From Burkholderia savannae (GTDB lineage Bacteria > Pseudomonadota > Gammaproteobacteria > Burkholderiales > Burkholderiaceae), in the NCBI RefSeq assembly GCF_001524445.2, contig NZ_CP013417.1:2728001-2792000 (forward strand): 64,000 bases of DNA, given 5' to 3'. Positions within the stretch are counted from its first letter, which is position 1. The number at the start of each line of letters is the position of its first letter. The notes below the pieces were generated by a model. The model was not told the origin of the DNA and made no database searches. It saw only the letters and a program-made list of their open reading frames with translations. A program made the position numbers and the translations under genes. Positions 8,495 through 17,698 of the stretch are shown here, piece after piece.

Positions 8495-10042
8495 TCACGC
8501 GCGCTGCGGATTCAGCTTGTCGACGTTCGAATACAGCTTGTTGAGCGCGGCGATGTACGCCTTCGCCGACGCCGCGACGATGTCCGGATCGGTGCCGACG
8601 CCGTTGACGATCCGCCCGCTCTTCGACAGGCGCACCGTCACTTCGCCCTGCGCCTGCGTGCCCGTCGTGATCGCGTTGACCGAATACAGCAGCAGCTCGG
8701 CGCCGCTGCCGACTTCGGTCTCGATCGCGTTGAACGTCGCGTCGACGGGACCGTTGCCGCTCGCCTCGCCCGCCACTTCGTCGCCGTCGACCGCGAACAC
8801 GACCTTCGCCTGCGGCCGCTCGCCCGTCTCCGAGCGCTGCGCGAGCGACACGAACTTGTAGTGCTCGTGCTCGTGCGCGAGCGCCGATTCCTCCTCGGTG
8901 ACGATCGCGATGATGTCCTCGTCGAAGATCTCGGCCTTGCGGTCGGCGAGATCCTTGAAGCGGGCGAACGCGGCGTTCAACTCGGTTTCGCTGTCGAGCG
9001 ACACGCCGAGCTCCTGCAGGCGCTGCTTGAACGCGTTGCGGCCCGACAGCTTGCCGAGCACGATCTTGTTCGCGGTCCAGCCGACGTCTTCCGCACGCAT
9101 GATCTCGTACGTGTCGCGCGCCTTCAGCACGCCGTCCTGGTGGATGCCCGACGCGTGCGCGAACGCGTTCGCGCCGACGACCGCCTTGTTCGGTTGCACG
9201 ACGAAACCGGTGATCTGCGACACGAGCTTCGACGCCGGCACGATCTGCGTCGTGTCGATGCCGAGCTCGAGACCGAAATAGTCCTTGCGGGTCTTCACGG
9301 CCATCACGATTTCCTCGAGCGACGTGTTGCCCGCGCGCTCGCCGAGGCCGTTGATCGTGCATTCGACCTGGCGCGCGCCGCCGATCTTCACGCCGGCGAG
9401 CGAGTTCGCGACCGCCATCCCCAGATCGTTGTGGCAGTGCACCGAGAAGATCGCCTTGTCCGAGTTCGGGATGCGCTCGCGCAGCGTCTTCACGAGGTTG
9501 CCGTACAGCTCCGGCACGCCGTAGCCGACCGTATCCGCGATGTTGATCGTCGTCGCGCCCTCGGCGATCACCGCTTCGAGCACGCGGCAGAGGAAATCCA
9601 TGTCGGAGCGGCTGCCGTCTTCCGGCGAGAACTCGATGTTGTCGGTGAACTTGCGCGCGAAGCGCACCGCGAGACGCGCCTGCTCGTACACCTGGTCGGG
9701 CGTCATCCGCAGCTTCTTCTCCATGTGCAGCGGCGACGTCGCGATGAACGTGTGAATCCGGAAGCTGTCCGCAGGTTTGAGCGCGTCGGCCGCGCGCTGG
9801 ATGTCCTTGTCGTTCGCGCGCGCGAGTGAGCAGATCGTGCTGTCCTTCACTTGCGACGCGATCGCTTGGATCGCGTCGAAATCGCCGTTCGAGCTGGCCG
9901 CGAAGCCGGCTTCGATCACGTCGACCTTCATGCGCTCGAGCTGCTTCGCGATGCGGATTTTCTCTTCCTTCGTCATCGACGCACCGGGCGATTGCTCGCC
10001 GTCGCGCAGCGTCGTGTCGAAAATGATCAGCTTGTCTGTCAT
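8495..10042 (-). CDS. leuA: 2-isopropylmalate synthase
   Basis: 515 residues from ATG 10042 (GGAG seven bases upstream; the longer frame to 10096 is not supported). Catalyses condensation of acetyl-CoA with 2-oxoisovalerate, the first committed step to leucine. Visible signatures: [16 protein letters not shown] at residues 9-24, the metal-binding [13 protein letters not shown] near 205, and a C-terminal allosteric domain (about 390-515) that binds leucine in the family. It is last in the ilv-psd-pss-leuA block but has its own promoter and a leucine-rich leader peptide (10146-10226), so control by leucine supply at both enzyme and mRNA level is likely. Confidence 0.98.
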   Translation of the reverse strand: MTDKLIIFDTTLRDGEQSPGASMTKEEKIRIAKQLERMKVDVIEAGFAASSNGDFDAIQAIASQVKDSTICSLARANDKDIQRAADALKPADSFRIHTFIATSPLHMEKKLRMTPDQVYEQARLAVRFARKFTDNIEFSPEDGSRSDMDFLCRVLEAVIAEGATTINIADTVGYGVPELYGNLVKTLRERIPNSDKAIFSVHCHNDLGMAVANSLAGVKIGGARQVECTINGLGERAGNTSLEEIVMAVKTRKDYFGLELGIDTTQIVPASKLVSQITGFVVQPNKAVVGANAFAHASGIHQDGVLKARDTYEIMRAEDVGWTANKIVLGKLSGRNAFKQRLQELGVSLDSETELNAAFARFKDLADRKAEIFDEDIIAIVTEEESALAHEHEHYKFVSLAQRSETGERPQAKVVFAVDGDEVAGEASGNGPVDATFNAIETEVGSGAELLLYSVNAITTGTQAQGEVTVRLSKSGRIVNGVGTDPDIVAASAKAYIAALNKLYSNVDKLNPQRA

Positions 10043-10145
10043 GGGGACTCCAGGTGTCGAATGGGGAAACACACGTGATGAAGCTCGCGCCGCCACCGCA
10101 GGCGACGCTAGACAGCAGACGAAGCTCGACGGAGGGCGAAAACGG

Positions 10146-10226
10146 TCAGCGCGGCAGGCGCGCTAGCGCTAGCGCGCGTAGCGGCGCACCGGCTAGAAGA
10201 AGGGAGAGGCGGGAAAATGCGGTCAT
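10146..10226 (-). CDS. Leucine-rich leader peptide upstream of leuA (26 aa)
   Basis: A 26-codon ORF, too short for ordinary callers, from ATG 10224-10226 to TGA 10146-10148. Eight of 26 residues are leucine, clustered as LSLLLAG and LRALALARL. Their codons are CTC, CTT, CTT, four CTA and one CTG, while the neighbouring genes use almost only CTG and CTC; CTA is rare here. That is the signature of a ribosome-stalling leader peptide sensing charged tRNA-Leu. Codons 17-23 form a perfect 20-base palindrome (10158-10177), so ribosome position would open or close a hairpin. The ATG is about one base from the predicted transcription start, so it may be translated leaderless. I see no U-tract terminator between it and leuA. 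Confidence 0.75.
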   Translation of the reverse strand: MTAFSRLSLLLAGAPLRALALARLPR

Positions 10227-10233
10227 GGCGTCG

Positions 10234-10262
10234 AATATAGCGGCATTCCCGGCCGCGCGCAA
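10234..10262 (-). promoter_or_regulatory. Predicted sigma-70 promoter of the leuA leader
   Basis: Minus-strand TTGCGC (-35, 10262-10257) and TATATT (-10, 10239-10234) are separated by exactly 17 bases. The -10 matches consensus at five of six positions. The expected start point is near 10227, immediately at the leader peptide ATG. Confidence 0.6.
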
Positions 10263-10320
10263 TCGGCGGCTTTCCGAGGGCCGGAACACCGCGCCGCGCG
10301 CCGCCCGGGCAAGACTCGCG

Positions 10321-10350
10321 CAACAAAACGGCGGCCCCGCGGGCCGCCGT
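10321..10350 (-). terminator. Rho-independent terminator of pssA
   Basis: Perfect ten-base arms (10328-10337 and 10341-10350) around a CGC loop; on the minus strand followed by TTTTGTTG. It lies 64 bases after the pssA stop and separates it from the leuA promoter. The rest of 10263-10413 shows no gene. Confidence 0.8.
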
Positions 10351-10413
10351 CTCGGGTGCGCTTCCGGCAGGAACCGGGCGCGAACCGGGCTCATTCCGGC
10401 GCGCAAGCGCGCG

Positions 10414-11286
10414 TCAGTGCTCCCGCTGCGACGAGCGCGCCGGATTGGCGCGGCCGCGCACGGCCATATAGGCCCAGAACACGTAGCCGGACAATCCGTA
10501 CAGCACGAACAGGCCGAACAGCATCAGCGGCGGATCGGACGACACGAGCACGAACGCGACGACGACGAGCAGGATCGCCGCGAACGGCACCCGGTGCCTC
10601 ACGTCGAGCGCCTTGCCGCTGTAGAACGGCGCGTTCGACACCATCGTCACGCCCGCGTAGACCGTCAGCGCGAACGCGACCCACGGCAGCCAGCCGAGCT
10701 TCATCGGCACGCGGTTGTCGGTCGCGAGCCACACGAAGCCCGCGATCAGCGCCGCGGCGGCCGGGCTCGGCAGCCCCTGGAAGAAGCGCTTGTCGACGAC
10801 GCCGATGTTCGTGTTGAAGCGCGCGAGGCGCAGCGCGGCGCCCGAGCAGTAGACGAACGCGGCGAGCCAGCCCCAGCGGCCCAGATCCTTCAGCACCCAC
10901 TCGTACATCACGAGCGCGGGCGCGACGCCGAACGACACCATGTCGGACAGGCTGTCGAACTGCTCGCCGAACGCGCTCTGCGTGTGCGTCATGCGCGCGA
11001 CGCGGCCGTCCATCCCGTCGAGCACCATCGCGGCGAAGATCGCGATCGCCGCGGTTTCGAAGCGCACGTTCATCGCCTGCACGACGGCGAAGAAGCCGCA
11101 GAAGAGCGCGGCCGTCGTGAACGCGTTCGGCAGCAGATAGATGCCGCGCGTCCTCAGGAACTGCTGGCGCGCGGCGCGCCGGCTCTCGACGGGCGCGACG
11201 TCCTGCGCGACCGATTTGTTGTGACGAAACGACCTCGGCCACGGAGCGTTGCCGTTGCGCGGCCGGCGCGGTTTGAATGCGGCCAT
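10414..11286 (-). CDS. pssA: Phosphatidylserine synthase
   Basis: 290 residues, integral inner-membrane enzyme making phosphatidylserine from CDP-diacylglycerol and serine. The CDP-alcohol phosphotransferase motif D-G-x2-A-R-x8-G-x3-D-x3-D is complete in DGRVARMTHTQSAFGEQFDS and the next residues (about residues 88-110). Six or more hydrophobic segments follow. It belongs to the bacterial type II (Bacillus-like) PssA. The start lies 16 bases after the psd stop, so the two are co-transcribed and encode successive steps to phosphatidylethanolamine. Confidence 0.95.
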   Translation of the reverse strand: MAAFKPRRPRNGNAPWPRSFRHNKSVAQDVAPVESRRAARQQFLRTRGIYLLPNAFTTAALFCGFFAVVQAMNVRFETAAIAIFAAMVLDGMDGRVARMTHTQSAFGEQFDSLSDMVSFGVAPALVMYEWVLKDLGRWGWLAAFVYCSGAALRLARFNTNIGVVDKRFFQGLPSPAAAALIAGFVWLATDNRVPMKLGWLPWVAFALTVYAGVTMVSNAPFYSGKALDVRHRVPFAAILLVVVAFVLVSSDPPLMLFGLFVLYGLSGYVFWAYMAVRGRANPARSSQREH

Positions 11287-11302
11287 CGATACGCCTTCCC
11301 GA

Positions 11303-11953
11303 TTACTGTTGTTCGGGCAGTTCGGCGAGGATCGTCGACGATGCGGACACCTTCTCGCCGATCGACACGCGCGCGCGGCTGCCCTTCGGCAGATACACGT
11401 CGACGCGCGAGCCGAAGCGGATGAAGCCGTAGCGCTGGCCGCGCGTCACGGGCTCGCCCGCGCGCACGTAGCAGAGAATCCGGCGGGCGACGAGGCCCGC
11501 GATCTGCACGGCCGTCACGGTGTGGCCCGCCCCCGTCTGGATCACGACCGCGTTGCGCTCGTTCTCGGCCGACGCCTTGTCGAGCGCGGCGTTCAGAAAC
11601 GCGCCCGGGAAATATTCGACCTTCTGCACCGCGCCGTCGACGGGCGAGCGCTGCGAATGGACATTGAACACGTTCATGAACACGCTGATCTTCAGCGCTT
11701 CGCGATTCGCATACGGATCGTGCGCCGTCTCGACCGCGACGATGCGGCCGTCGGCCGGGCACAGCACCGCGTTCGCCTGCGTCGGAATCGGCCGCGGCGG
11801 ATCGCGGAAGAACTGGACCACGAAGACGAGCAGCAGCCAGAACGGCCAAGCGAGGCCGAACCCGCCAACGGCGTGGATCAACAGCGCGACGACGGCCGCG
11901 ATCGCGATGAACGGCCAGCCTTCGCGCGCGATGATCGGATGAGGATAGTTCAT
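11303..11953 (-). CDS. psd: Phosphatidylserine decarboxylase proenzyme
   Basis: 216 residues from ATG 11953 ([20 protein letters not shown]); an in-frame ATG at 11977 adds eight unsupported residues. Short-type Psd with an N-terminal membrane hairpin and a self-cleaving core. The cleavage region near the C-terminus reads [15 protein letters not shown], where the Gly-Ser bond gives the pyruvoyl-bearing alpha subunit. It converts phosphatidylserine to phosphatidylethanolamine. First gene of psd-pssA, 40 bases after a strong hairpin that ends ilvC transcription. Confidence 0.95.
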   Translation of the reverse strand: MNYPHPIIAREGWPFIAIAAVVALLIHAVGGFGLAWPFWLLLVFVVQFFRDPPRPIPTQANAVLCPADGRIVAVETAHDPYANREALKISVFMNVFNVHSQRSPVDGAVQKVEYFPGAFLNAALDKASAENERNAVVIQTGAGHTVTAVQIAGLVARRILCYVRAGEPVTRGQRYGFIRFGSRVDVYLPKGSRARVSIGEKVSASSTILAELPEQQ

Positions 11954-11992
11954 GGTTCGTTCTTCGATGAATTGCAAAGCCCGTAGGATAGC

Positions 11993-12032
11993 AAAAGCCG
12001 CCCTCGGCTCCGGTGCCTTCGGGCGGCTTTTT
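11993..12032. terminator. Bidirectional Rho-independent terminator between ilvC and psd
   Basis: AAAAGCCGCCC (11993-12003) and GGGCGGCTTTTT (12021-12032) form a seven-base GC stem flanked by A and T runs, so it can act on either strand. On the minus strand it ends the ilvB-ilvN-ilvC unit 43 bases after ilvC. Confidence 0.85.
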
Positions 12033-12074
12033 GACGTCGGCCCCCGATTCGGGGCGCCGGATGGGTCGCGCAGC

Positions 12075-13109
<1,035 letters not shown>

Positions 13110-13173
13110 TCAGTGAAATTCGTGAGTGAAGCCGGGCTCTGACGGCGCACCCGGCTCGTTCGGCGCGGCGGCG

Positions 13174-13665
13174 TCACACCTTCAGAATGCGCTCGCCTCG
13201 ACCGATGCCCGAGCTGCCGGTGCGCACGGTCTCGAGAATCGAGCCCGCGTCCAGCGCCTGAATGAATGCGTCGAGCTTGTCGCTCGCACCCGTCAATTCG
13301 ATCGTGTAGGTCTTCTCGGTCACGTCGATGATGCGGCCGCGGAAAATGTCCGCCATCCGCTTCATTTCTTCGCGCTCCTTGCCCACTGCCCTCACCTTGA
13401 TGAGCATCAGCTCCCGCTCGATGTGTGCACCGTCGGTCAGGTCCACCACTTTCACCACCTCGATCAGGCGGTTCAGATGTTTCGTGATCTGTTCGATCAC
13501 GTCGTCGGAGCCGATGGAAACGATGGTCAGGCGCGACAGCGATTGGTCTTCGGTCGGCGCCACCGTCAAGGTTTCGATGTTGTAGCCGCGTGCGGAGAAC
13601 AGACCGACCACGCGCGACAGCGCGCCCGGTTCGTTTTCCAGCAGGACGGAAATGATGTGTCTCAT
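13174..13665 (-). CDS. ilvN: Acetolactate synthase regulatory (small) subunit
   Basis: 163 residues. N-terminal ACT domain, MRHIISVLLENEPGALSRVV, followed by YNIETLTVAPTED, binds valine for feedback inhibition in this family; a second ALS-specific domain occupies about residues 85-160. It associates with the catalytic subunit encoded 112 bases upstream. Also named ilvH in some annotations. Confidence 0.96.
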   Translation of the reverse strand: MRHIISVLLENEPGALSRVVGLFSARGYNIETLTVAPTEDQSLSRLTIVSIGSDDVIEQITKHLNRLIEVVKVVDLTDGAHIERELMLIKVRAVGKEREEMKRMADIFRGRIIDVTEKTYTIELTGASDKLDAFIQALDAGSILETVRTGSSGIGRGERILKV

Positions 13666-13777
13666 GTTCGCTTCTTCCAGAATATATCCGTGTCGATTAG
13701 CCTGCGCCGCGCACCGCCGCGTGCCGCGCCGCCCTTCGTGAAGGCGGCCGCCCGCGCACCGGGCGCGCGTCGCGCCG

Positions 13778-15541
13778 TTACAGGTCTTCCGATCCGAGCA
13801 GCATCTCGGTGATGCCCTTGCCGGCCTGGACCATCGGCCAGACGTTTTCGGTCGGATCGGTCTGGAAGTCGAGAAACACGGTGCGGTCCTTCAGGCGCAG
13901 CGCTTCCTTCAGCGCCGGCTCGACGTCCGCGGTCTTTTCAATGCGCATGCCGACGTGGCCGTACGCCTCGGCGAGCTTCACGAAATCCGGCAGCGCATCC
14001 ATGTACGAATGCGAATAGCGCTTGCTGTATTCGATCTGCTGCCACTGGCGGACCATGCCGAGGTAGCGGTTGTTCAGCGACAGGATCTTCACGGGCGTGT
14101 CGTACTGCAAGCAAGTCGACAGCTCCTGGATGCACATCTGGATCGAGCCCTCGCCCGTGATGCACAGCACGTCGTCGTCCGGGTGCGCCATCTTCACACC
14201 CATCGCCGCCGGCAGGCCGAAGCCCATCGTGCCGAGGCCACCGGAATTGATCCAGCGGCGCGGCTTGTTAAAGCGGTAGAACTGCGCGGCCCACATCTGG
14301 TGCTGGCCGACGTCGGAACACACGAACGCGTTGCCGTCCGTCAGCTCCCACGCCTTCTCGACCACGTACTGCGGCTTGATGATCTCGCTTTCACGGTCGT
14401 ACTTCAGGCAGTCCTTCGCGCGCCAGGCTTCGATGTCCTTCCACCACTGCGCGAGCGCTTCGGTGTCGGGGCCGTGCTCGGCCGTCTGCAACTGCTCGAT
14501 CAGCTCCTTCAGCACTTCCTTCACGTCGCCGACGATCGGAATGTCGACCTTCACGCGCTTTGAAATCGACGACGGGTCGATGTCGATGTGAATGATCTTG
14601 CGCGGACGCGACGCGAAGTGCGCCGGATCGCCGATCACGCGGTCGTCGAAGCGCGCGCCGATCGCGATCAGCACGTCGCAGTGCTGCATCGCCATGTTCG
14701 CTTCGTACGTGCCGTGCATGCCGAGCATGCCGAGGAATTTCTTGTCCGACGCGCGATAGCCGCCGAGCCCCATCAGCGTGTTCGTGACGGGATAGCCGAG
14801 CAGATCGGCGAACTGGTTCAGCTCGCGCGACGCGTCGGCGAGAATGATGCCGCCGCCCGTGTAGATGTACGGACGCTTCGCGGACAAAAGGAGCGACACC
14901 GCCTTGCGGATCTGCCCCGAGTGGCCTTTCGTGACCGGGTTGTAGGAGCGCAGCGACACACTCTTGACGGGCTCGTACTCGCACGGCGTCTTCGACACGT
15001 CCTTCGGAATGTCGATCAGGACGGGACCGGGCCGGCCGGTGCGCGCGATGTAGAACGCCTTCTTGACGGTTTCCGCGAGCTCGCGCACGTCCTTCACGAG
15101 GAAGTTGTGCTTCACGCAAGGACGCGTGATGCCGACGGTGTCGCACTCCTGAAACGCGTCCTGGCCGATCGCCGCGGTCGGCACCTGGCCGCTGATCACG
15201 ACGAGCGGAATCGAATCCATGTAGGCGGTGGCGATGCCCGTCACCGCGTTCGTGACGCCCGGGCCGGACGTGACGAGGCACACGCCGACCTTGCCCGTCG
15301 AGCGCGAATACGCGTCCGCGGCGTGCACGGCCGCCTGCTCGTGGCGCACGAGCACGTGTTGAATCTTGTCTTGCTTGTACAGCTCGTCGTAGATGTAGAG
15401 GACCGAGCCGCCAGGGTAGCCCCAGATGAATTCGACGTTTTCGTCGGCCAGTGCCTTCATGAGCACGGTGGCGCCGATGGAGCCGGTTTTCTGAGGGGAA
15501 AGGGATTCCGACGTGGAGAATTCCGCGCTGGGCATGTTCAT
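13778..15541 (-). CDS. ilvB: Acetolactate synthase catalytic (large) subunit
   Basis: 587 residues, thiamine diphosphate enzyme joining two pyruvates (or pyruvate and 2-oxobutyrate). Glu in WGYPGGSVLYIYDEL region, FAD-domain centre, and the C-terminal ThDP motif GEGSIQMCIQELST-to-NN (about 460-490) are present. First gene of ilvBNC. Its ATG overlaps the stop of a 34-codon upstream ORF (ATGA), and a good sigma-70 promoter lies 146 bases upstream. Confidence 0.97.
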   Translation of the reverse strand: MNMPSAEFSTSESLSPQKTGSIGATVLMKALADENVEFIWGYPGGSVLYIYDELYKQDKIQHVLVRHEQAAVHAADAYSRSTGKVGVCLVTSGPGVTNAVTGIATAYMDSIPLVVISGQVPTAAIGQDAFQECDTVGITRPCVKHNFLVKDVRELAETVKKAFYIARTGRPGPVLIDIPKDVSKTPCEYEPVKSVSLRSYNPVTKGHSGQIRKAVSLLLSAKRPYIYTGGGIILADASRELNQFADLLGYPVTNTLMGLGGYRASDKKFLGMLGMHGTYEANMAMQHCDVLIAIGARFDDRVIGDPAHFASRPRKIIHIDIDPSSISKRVKVDIPIVGDVKEVLKELIEQLQTAEHGPDTEALAQWWKDIEAWRAKDCLKYDRESEIIKPQYVVEKAWELTDGNAFVCSDVGQHQMWAAQFYRFNKPRRWINSGGLGTMGFGLPAAMGVKMAHPDDDVLCITGEGSIQMCIQELSTCLQYDTPVKILSLNNRYLGMVRQWQQIEYSKRYSHSYMDALPDFVKLAEAYGHVGMRIEKTADVEPALKEALRLKDRTVFLDFQTDPTENVWPMVQAGKGITEMLLGSEDL

Positions 15542-15642
15542 CTTGGACCTTTCGAATTTTCGGCAAAAAATTGATCGGGTGCTCTCTGCCGGGCTTGTGG
15601 CTCGGGTTCAAGCGGCGCGTCCAGTTGAAAGGCGGGCTTCAT
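15538..15642 (-). CDS. Upstream ORF 2 in the ilvB leader (34 aa)
   Basis: Starts at ATG 15642 with GAGG eight bases upstream and ends in a TGA that overlaps the ilvB ATG (ATGA). The product begins MKPAFQLDAPLEPEPQ and is rich in Pro, Gln and charged residues, with only two leucines, so it is not a classical branched-chain leader peptide. Its position would couple ilvB translation to its own. Whether it is translated is unknown. Confidence 0.4.
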   Translation of the reverse strand: MKPAFQLDAPLEPEPQARQRAPDQFFAENSKGPR

Positions 15643-15665
15643 GGGCCAGCCTCAAATGTGACCAT
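15639..15665 (-). CDS. Upstream ORF 1 in the ilvB leader (8 aa)
   Basis: Eight codons (MVTFEAGP) whose TGA overlaps the ATG of upstream ORF 2, again as ATGA. Together the two make a chain of overlapping starts and stops leading into ilvB. No strong ribosome binding site is visible in front of it. Confidence 0.3.
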   Translation of the reverse strand: MVTFEAGP

Positions 15666-15686
15666 CACTTATGTTGCGAACTGGCA

Positions 15687-15715
15687 ACGATAGCAGGTCC
15701 CCGGCAGGCGGTCAA
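15687..15715 (-). promoter_or_regulatory. Predicted sigma-70 promoter of ilvBNC
   Basis: Minus-strand TTGACC (-35, 15715-15710, five of six consensus) and TATCGT (-10, 15692-15687) with a 17-base spacer. It gives a leader of about 140 bases containing the two small upstream ORFs and complementary segments CCAGTT/AACTGG. The remaining 15716-15926, which must also hold the promoter of the plus-strand sigma factor gene, shows nothing else clear. Confidence 0.6.
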
Positions 15716-15926
15716 GCGGAAAATCCCGCGGCGCATCAATCGTCTCGTCGCAACGGCGGCAAGCGCCCGGCCAACGCCGGCGGCGAACCGTCGCGCACGC
15801 GCGTTTCGGCAGCCTGACAGCCCGAACAGGATGCCCTGCGCCGCGAAAATTTGTTAGCATCCGCGGGTTTTACGAATTTTTTCCGATCTTTTCACGCCGC
15901 AAGAACGCAGCGCAGACCTTCACGGA

Positions 15927-16487
15927 ATGGCATCAGACAAGGAACTCGCGGACTTTCTGGCGGGCGTCGAAAGGCGCGCGTTCAAGCAGGCTGCATACGC
16001 GGTGCGCGACGACGACGCGTCGCTCGACATCGTGCAGGACGCGATGATCCGGCTCGCGGAGAAATACGGCGAGCGCCCGGCCGCCGAGCTGCCGCTGCTT
16101 TTTCAGCGGATTCTCCAGAACGCGATCCACGACTATTTCCGCAGACAAAAGGTGCGCAACACCTGGGTCAGCCTGTTCTCGTCGCTGAACAACACCGACG
16201 ACGACGAGTTCGACCCGCTCGAGACGCTCGAATCGGCGGACGGCGACGGCGTAGAGAGCGGCGAGACGCGGCTCGAGCGCGAGCAGGTGCTCGCCCTCAT
16301 CGACGATGAAATCCAGAAGCTTCCGGCGCGTCAACGGGAAGCCTTCCTGATGCGTTATTGGGAGGATATGGATGTCGCCGAGACAGCCGCCGCCATGGGG
16401 TGTTCGGAAGGCAGCGTCAAGACGCACTGCTCCCGGGCCACTCACACATTGGCGTTGGCGCTCAAGGCCAAAGGAATCACGCTATGA
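15927..16487 (+). CDS. ECF-type RNA polymerase sigma factor
   Basis: 186 residues. Region 2 is at about residues 10-80 (DIVQDAMIRLAEKY, then LPLLFQRILQNAIHDYFRRQ, the -10 recognition helix), followed by an acidic linker (NNTDDDEFDPLETLE) and region 4 with a helix-turn-helix at about 130-175 (LPARQREAFLMRYWEDMDV, then CSEGSVKTHCSRA). The layout is that of extracytoplasmic-function sigma factors widely conserved in beta-proteobacteria. Its stop overlaps the next start (ATGA), tying it to a single-membrane-helix DUF3619 protein that could act as its anti-sigma factor. Confidence 0.92.
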   Translation: MASDKELADFLAGVERRAFKQAAYAVRDDDASLDIVQDAMIRLAEKYGERPAAELPLLFQRILQNAIHDYFRRQKVRNTWVSLFSSLNNTDDDEFDPLETLESADGDGVESGETRLEREQVLALIDDEIQKLPARQREAFLMRYWEDMDVAETAAAMGCSEGSVKTHCSRATHTLALALKAKGITL

Positions 16488-16909
16488 GCTCCGCTCCCGT
16501 AACGAAAGAAGAACTCGAATTCGCCCTCAAGGTGCGCCGCGCGCTCGACGAGCGTGCGGCCTCGCTGCCCGCCGCGACGACGGAGCGGCTCGCCGCCGCG
16601 CGCCGCGCCGCGCTCGCGCGCAAGAAGCCCGATGCCGCGATCGTGCTCGTGCCGGCGCTCGCCGGCAGCGCCGGCACGCTCGAGCTGCGCCCGCCCGACG
16701 AGCCGCGCCGCCAGTCGCTCGCGCGCCGGCTCGCCCGCGCGTGGCCGCTCGCGCTGCTGCTCGCGGGCCTCGTCGGCATCGCGTACTGGGAAGACATGCA
16801 GCGCACCGCGGAGCTCGCGGACATCGACGCCGCGATGCTGAGCGACAACCTGCCTCTCAACGCGTATCTCGACCACGGGTTCAACGCGTATCTTTCGCAC
16901 ACTCACTAA
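16484..16909 (+). CDS. DUF3619-family single-pass membrane protein
   Basis: 141 residues from ATG 16484, overlapping the sigma factor stop. The N-terminal ~85 residues are soluble and charged (KVRRALDERAASLPAATTER), then one membrane helix, WPLALLLAGLVGIAYW (about 86-101), and a short C-terminal tail ending in alternating His/Tyr. Cytoplasmic helical domain plus single helix next to an ECF sigma factor is the architecture of an anti-sigma factor, but no zinc HxxxCxxC motif is present. Function is inferred from position only. Confidence 0.82.
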   Translation: MSSAPVTKEELEFALKVRRALDERAASLPAATTERLAAARRAALARKKPDAAIVLVPALAGSAGTLELRPPDEPRRQSLARRLARAWPLALLLAGLVGIAYWEDMQRTAELADIDAAMLSDNLPLNAYLDHGFNAYLSHTH

Positions 16910-16939
16910 CGCCAACGCATCAAGAAGAGGAACGCACGG

Positions 16940-17692
16940 GTGAGTCAAAAACGGGGATTGGCTGTCTTTTTCGGTTGCGTGATCGCGCTCGTCGTCGCGT
17001 ACGCCGCCACCTACCCGCGCTTTCACCCACAACCGGCCGCGGTGGCGGCGGCGAGCGCGCCGGCGATCGCGTCGGCCGCGAGCGCGCTATCGACCGACTT
17101 CCCGCCGCTGCCGCCGTCGAGCCCGCTCTCCTGGGCGCGCCTCACGCCGCAGCAGCACGTCGCGCTCGCGCCGTTCGCGAATCAATGGGATTCGTTCAGC
17201 GACGAGCGCAAGCGCAAATGGCTGAAGATCGCGGCGCGCTTCCCGAAGATGTCGCCTGAAGCGCAAAAGCGCCTGCAGGAACGGATGACCGAGTGGGTCC
17301 GGATGACGCCCGAGCAGCGCCGCGTCGCGCGCGAGAACTACCTGGTGTCGAAGGACCTGTTGTCCGCGCAGGCCCGCGAGAAGGCGTGGACGGCTTACCA
17401 GCAGCTGTCGCCCGAGCAGAAGGAGAAGCTCGCGGCGGCCGAGCGCCGGCGCCGGCCGACCGTCGTCAGCGCGCCGCCCACCGGCAAGACCGATCGCGAC
17501 ATCAACCGGCTCGTCAACGCGCACGACCGCCATCCGGCAAGCGCCTCCGCCGCGAGCACCGCGCCGCCGGCGGCCAGCGGGCCCGCCGCGACGCCCGCTG
17601 CGGCGTCGACGACGACGGGCGCCGTCACGCCGCCCGCCGCGCCGACGCCCGTGTCGCCGTCCGAGGCGCCGTCGCTCTTCAACGGTTCGTAA
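16940..17692 (+). CDS. DUF3106-family protein, membrane-anchored, Ala/Pro-rich tail
   Basis: 250 residues, GTG start at 16940 with AGAGG upstream. A signal anchor (LAVFFGCVIALVVAYAA, residues 6-22) is followed by a helical domain (about 55-170) containing repeated short units, SPEAQKRLQERMTEW, MTPEQRRVARENY and LSPEQKEKLAAAE, the S/TPEQ-type repeat that defines DUF3106. The last 80 residues are low-complexity Ala/Thr/Pro. Resembles periplasmic Spy/CpxP-like helical sensors in style. Third gene in the sigma factor transcript. Confidence 0.85.
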   Translation: MSQKRGLAVFFGCVIALVVAYAATYPRFHPQPAAVAAASAPAIASAASALSTDFPPLPPSSPLSWARLTPQQHVALAPFANQWDSFSDERKRKWLKIAARFPKMSPEAQKRLQERMTEWVRMTPEQRRVARENYLVSKDLLSAQAREKAWTAYQQLSPEQKEKLAAAERRRRPTVVSAPPTGKTDRDINRLVNAHDRHPASASAASTAPPAASGPAATPAAASTTTGAVTPPAAPTPVSPSEAPSLFNGS

Positions 17693-17698
17693 GCGTCC

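Noticed and set aside
15541..15611. Classical attenuator terminator before ilvB
   Set aside because: A run of six T exists on the minus strand, but no adequate GC stem directly precedes it and the upstream peptides are not rich in branched-chain residues.
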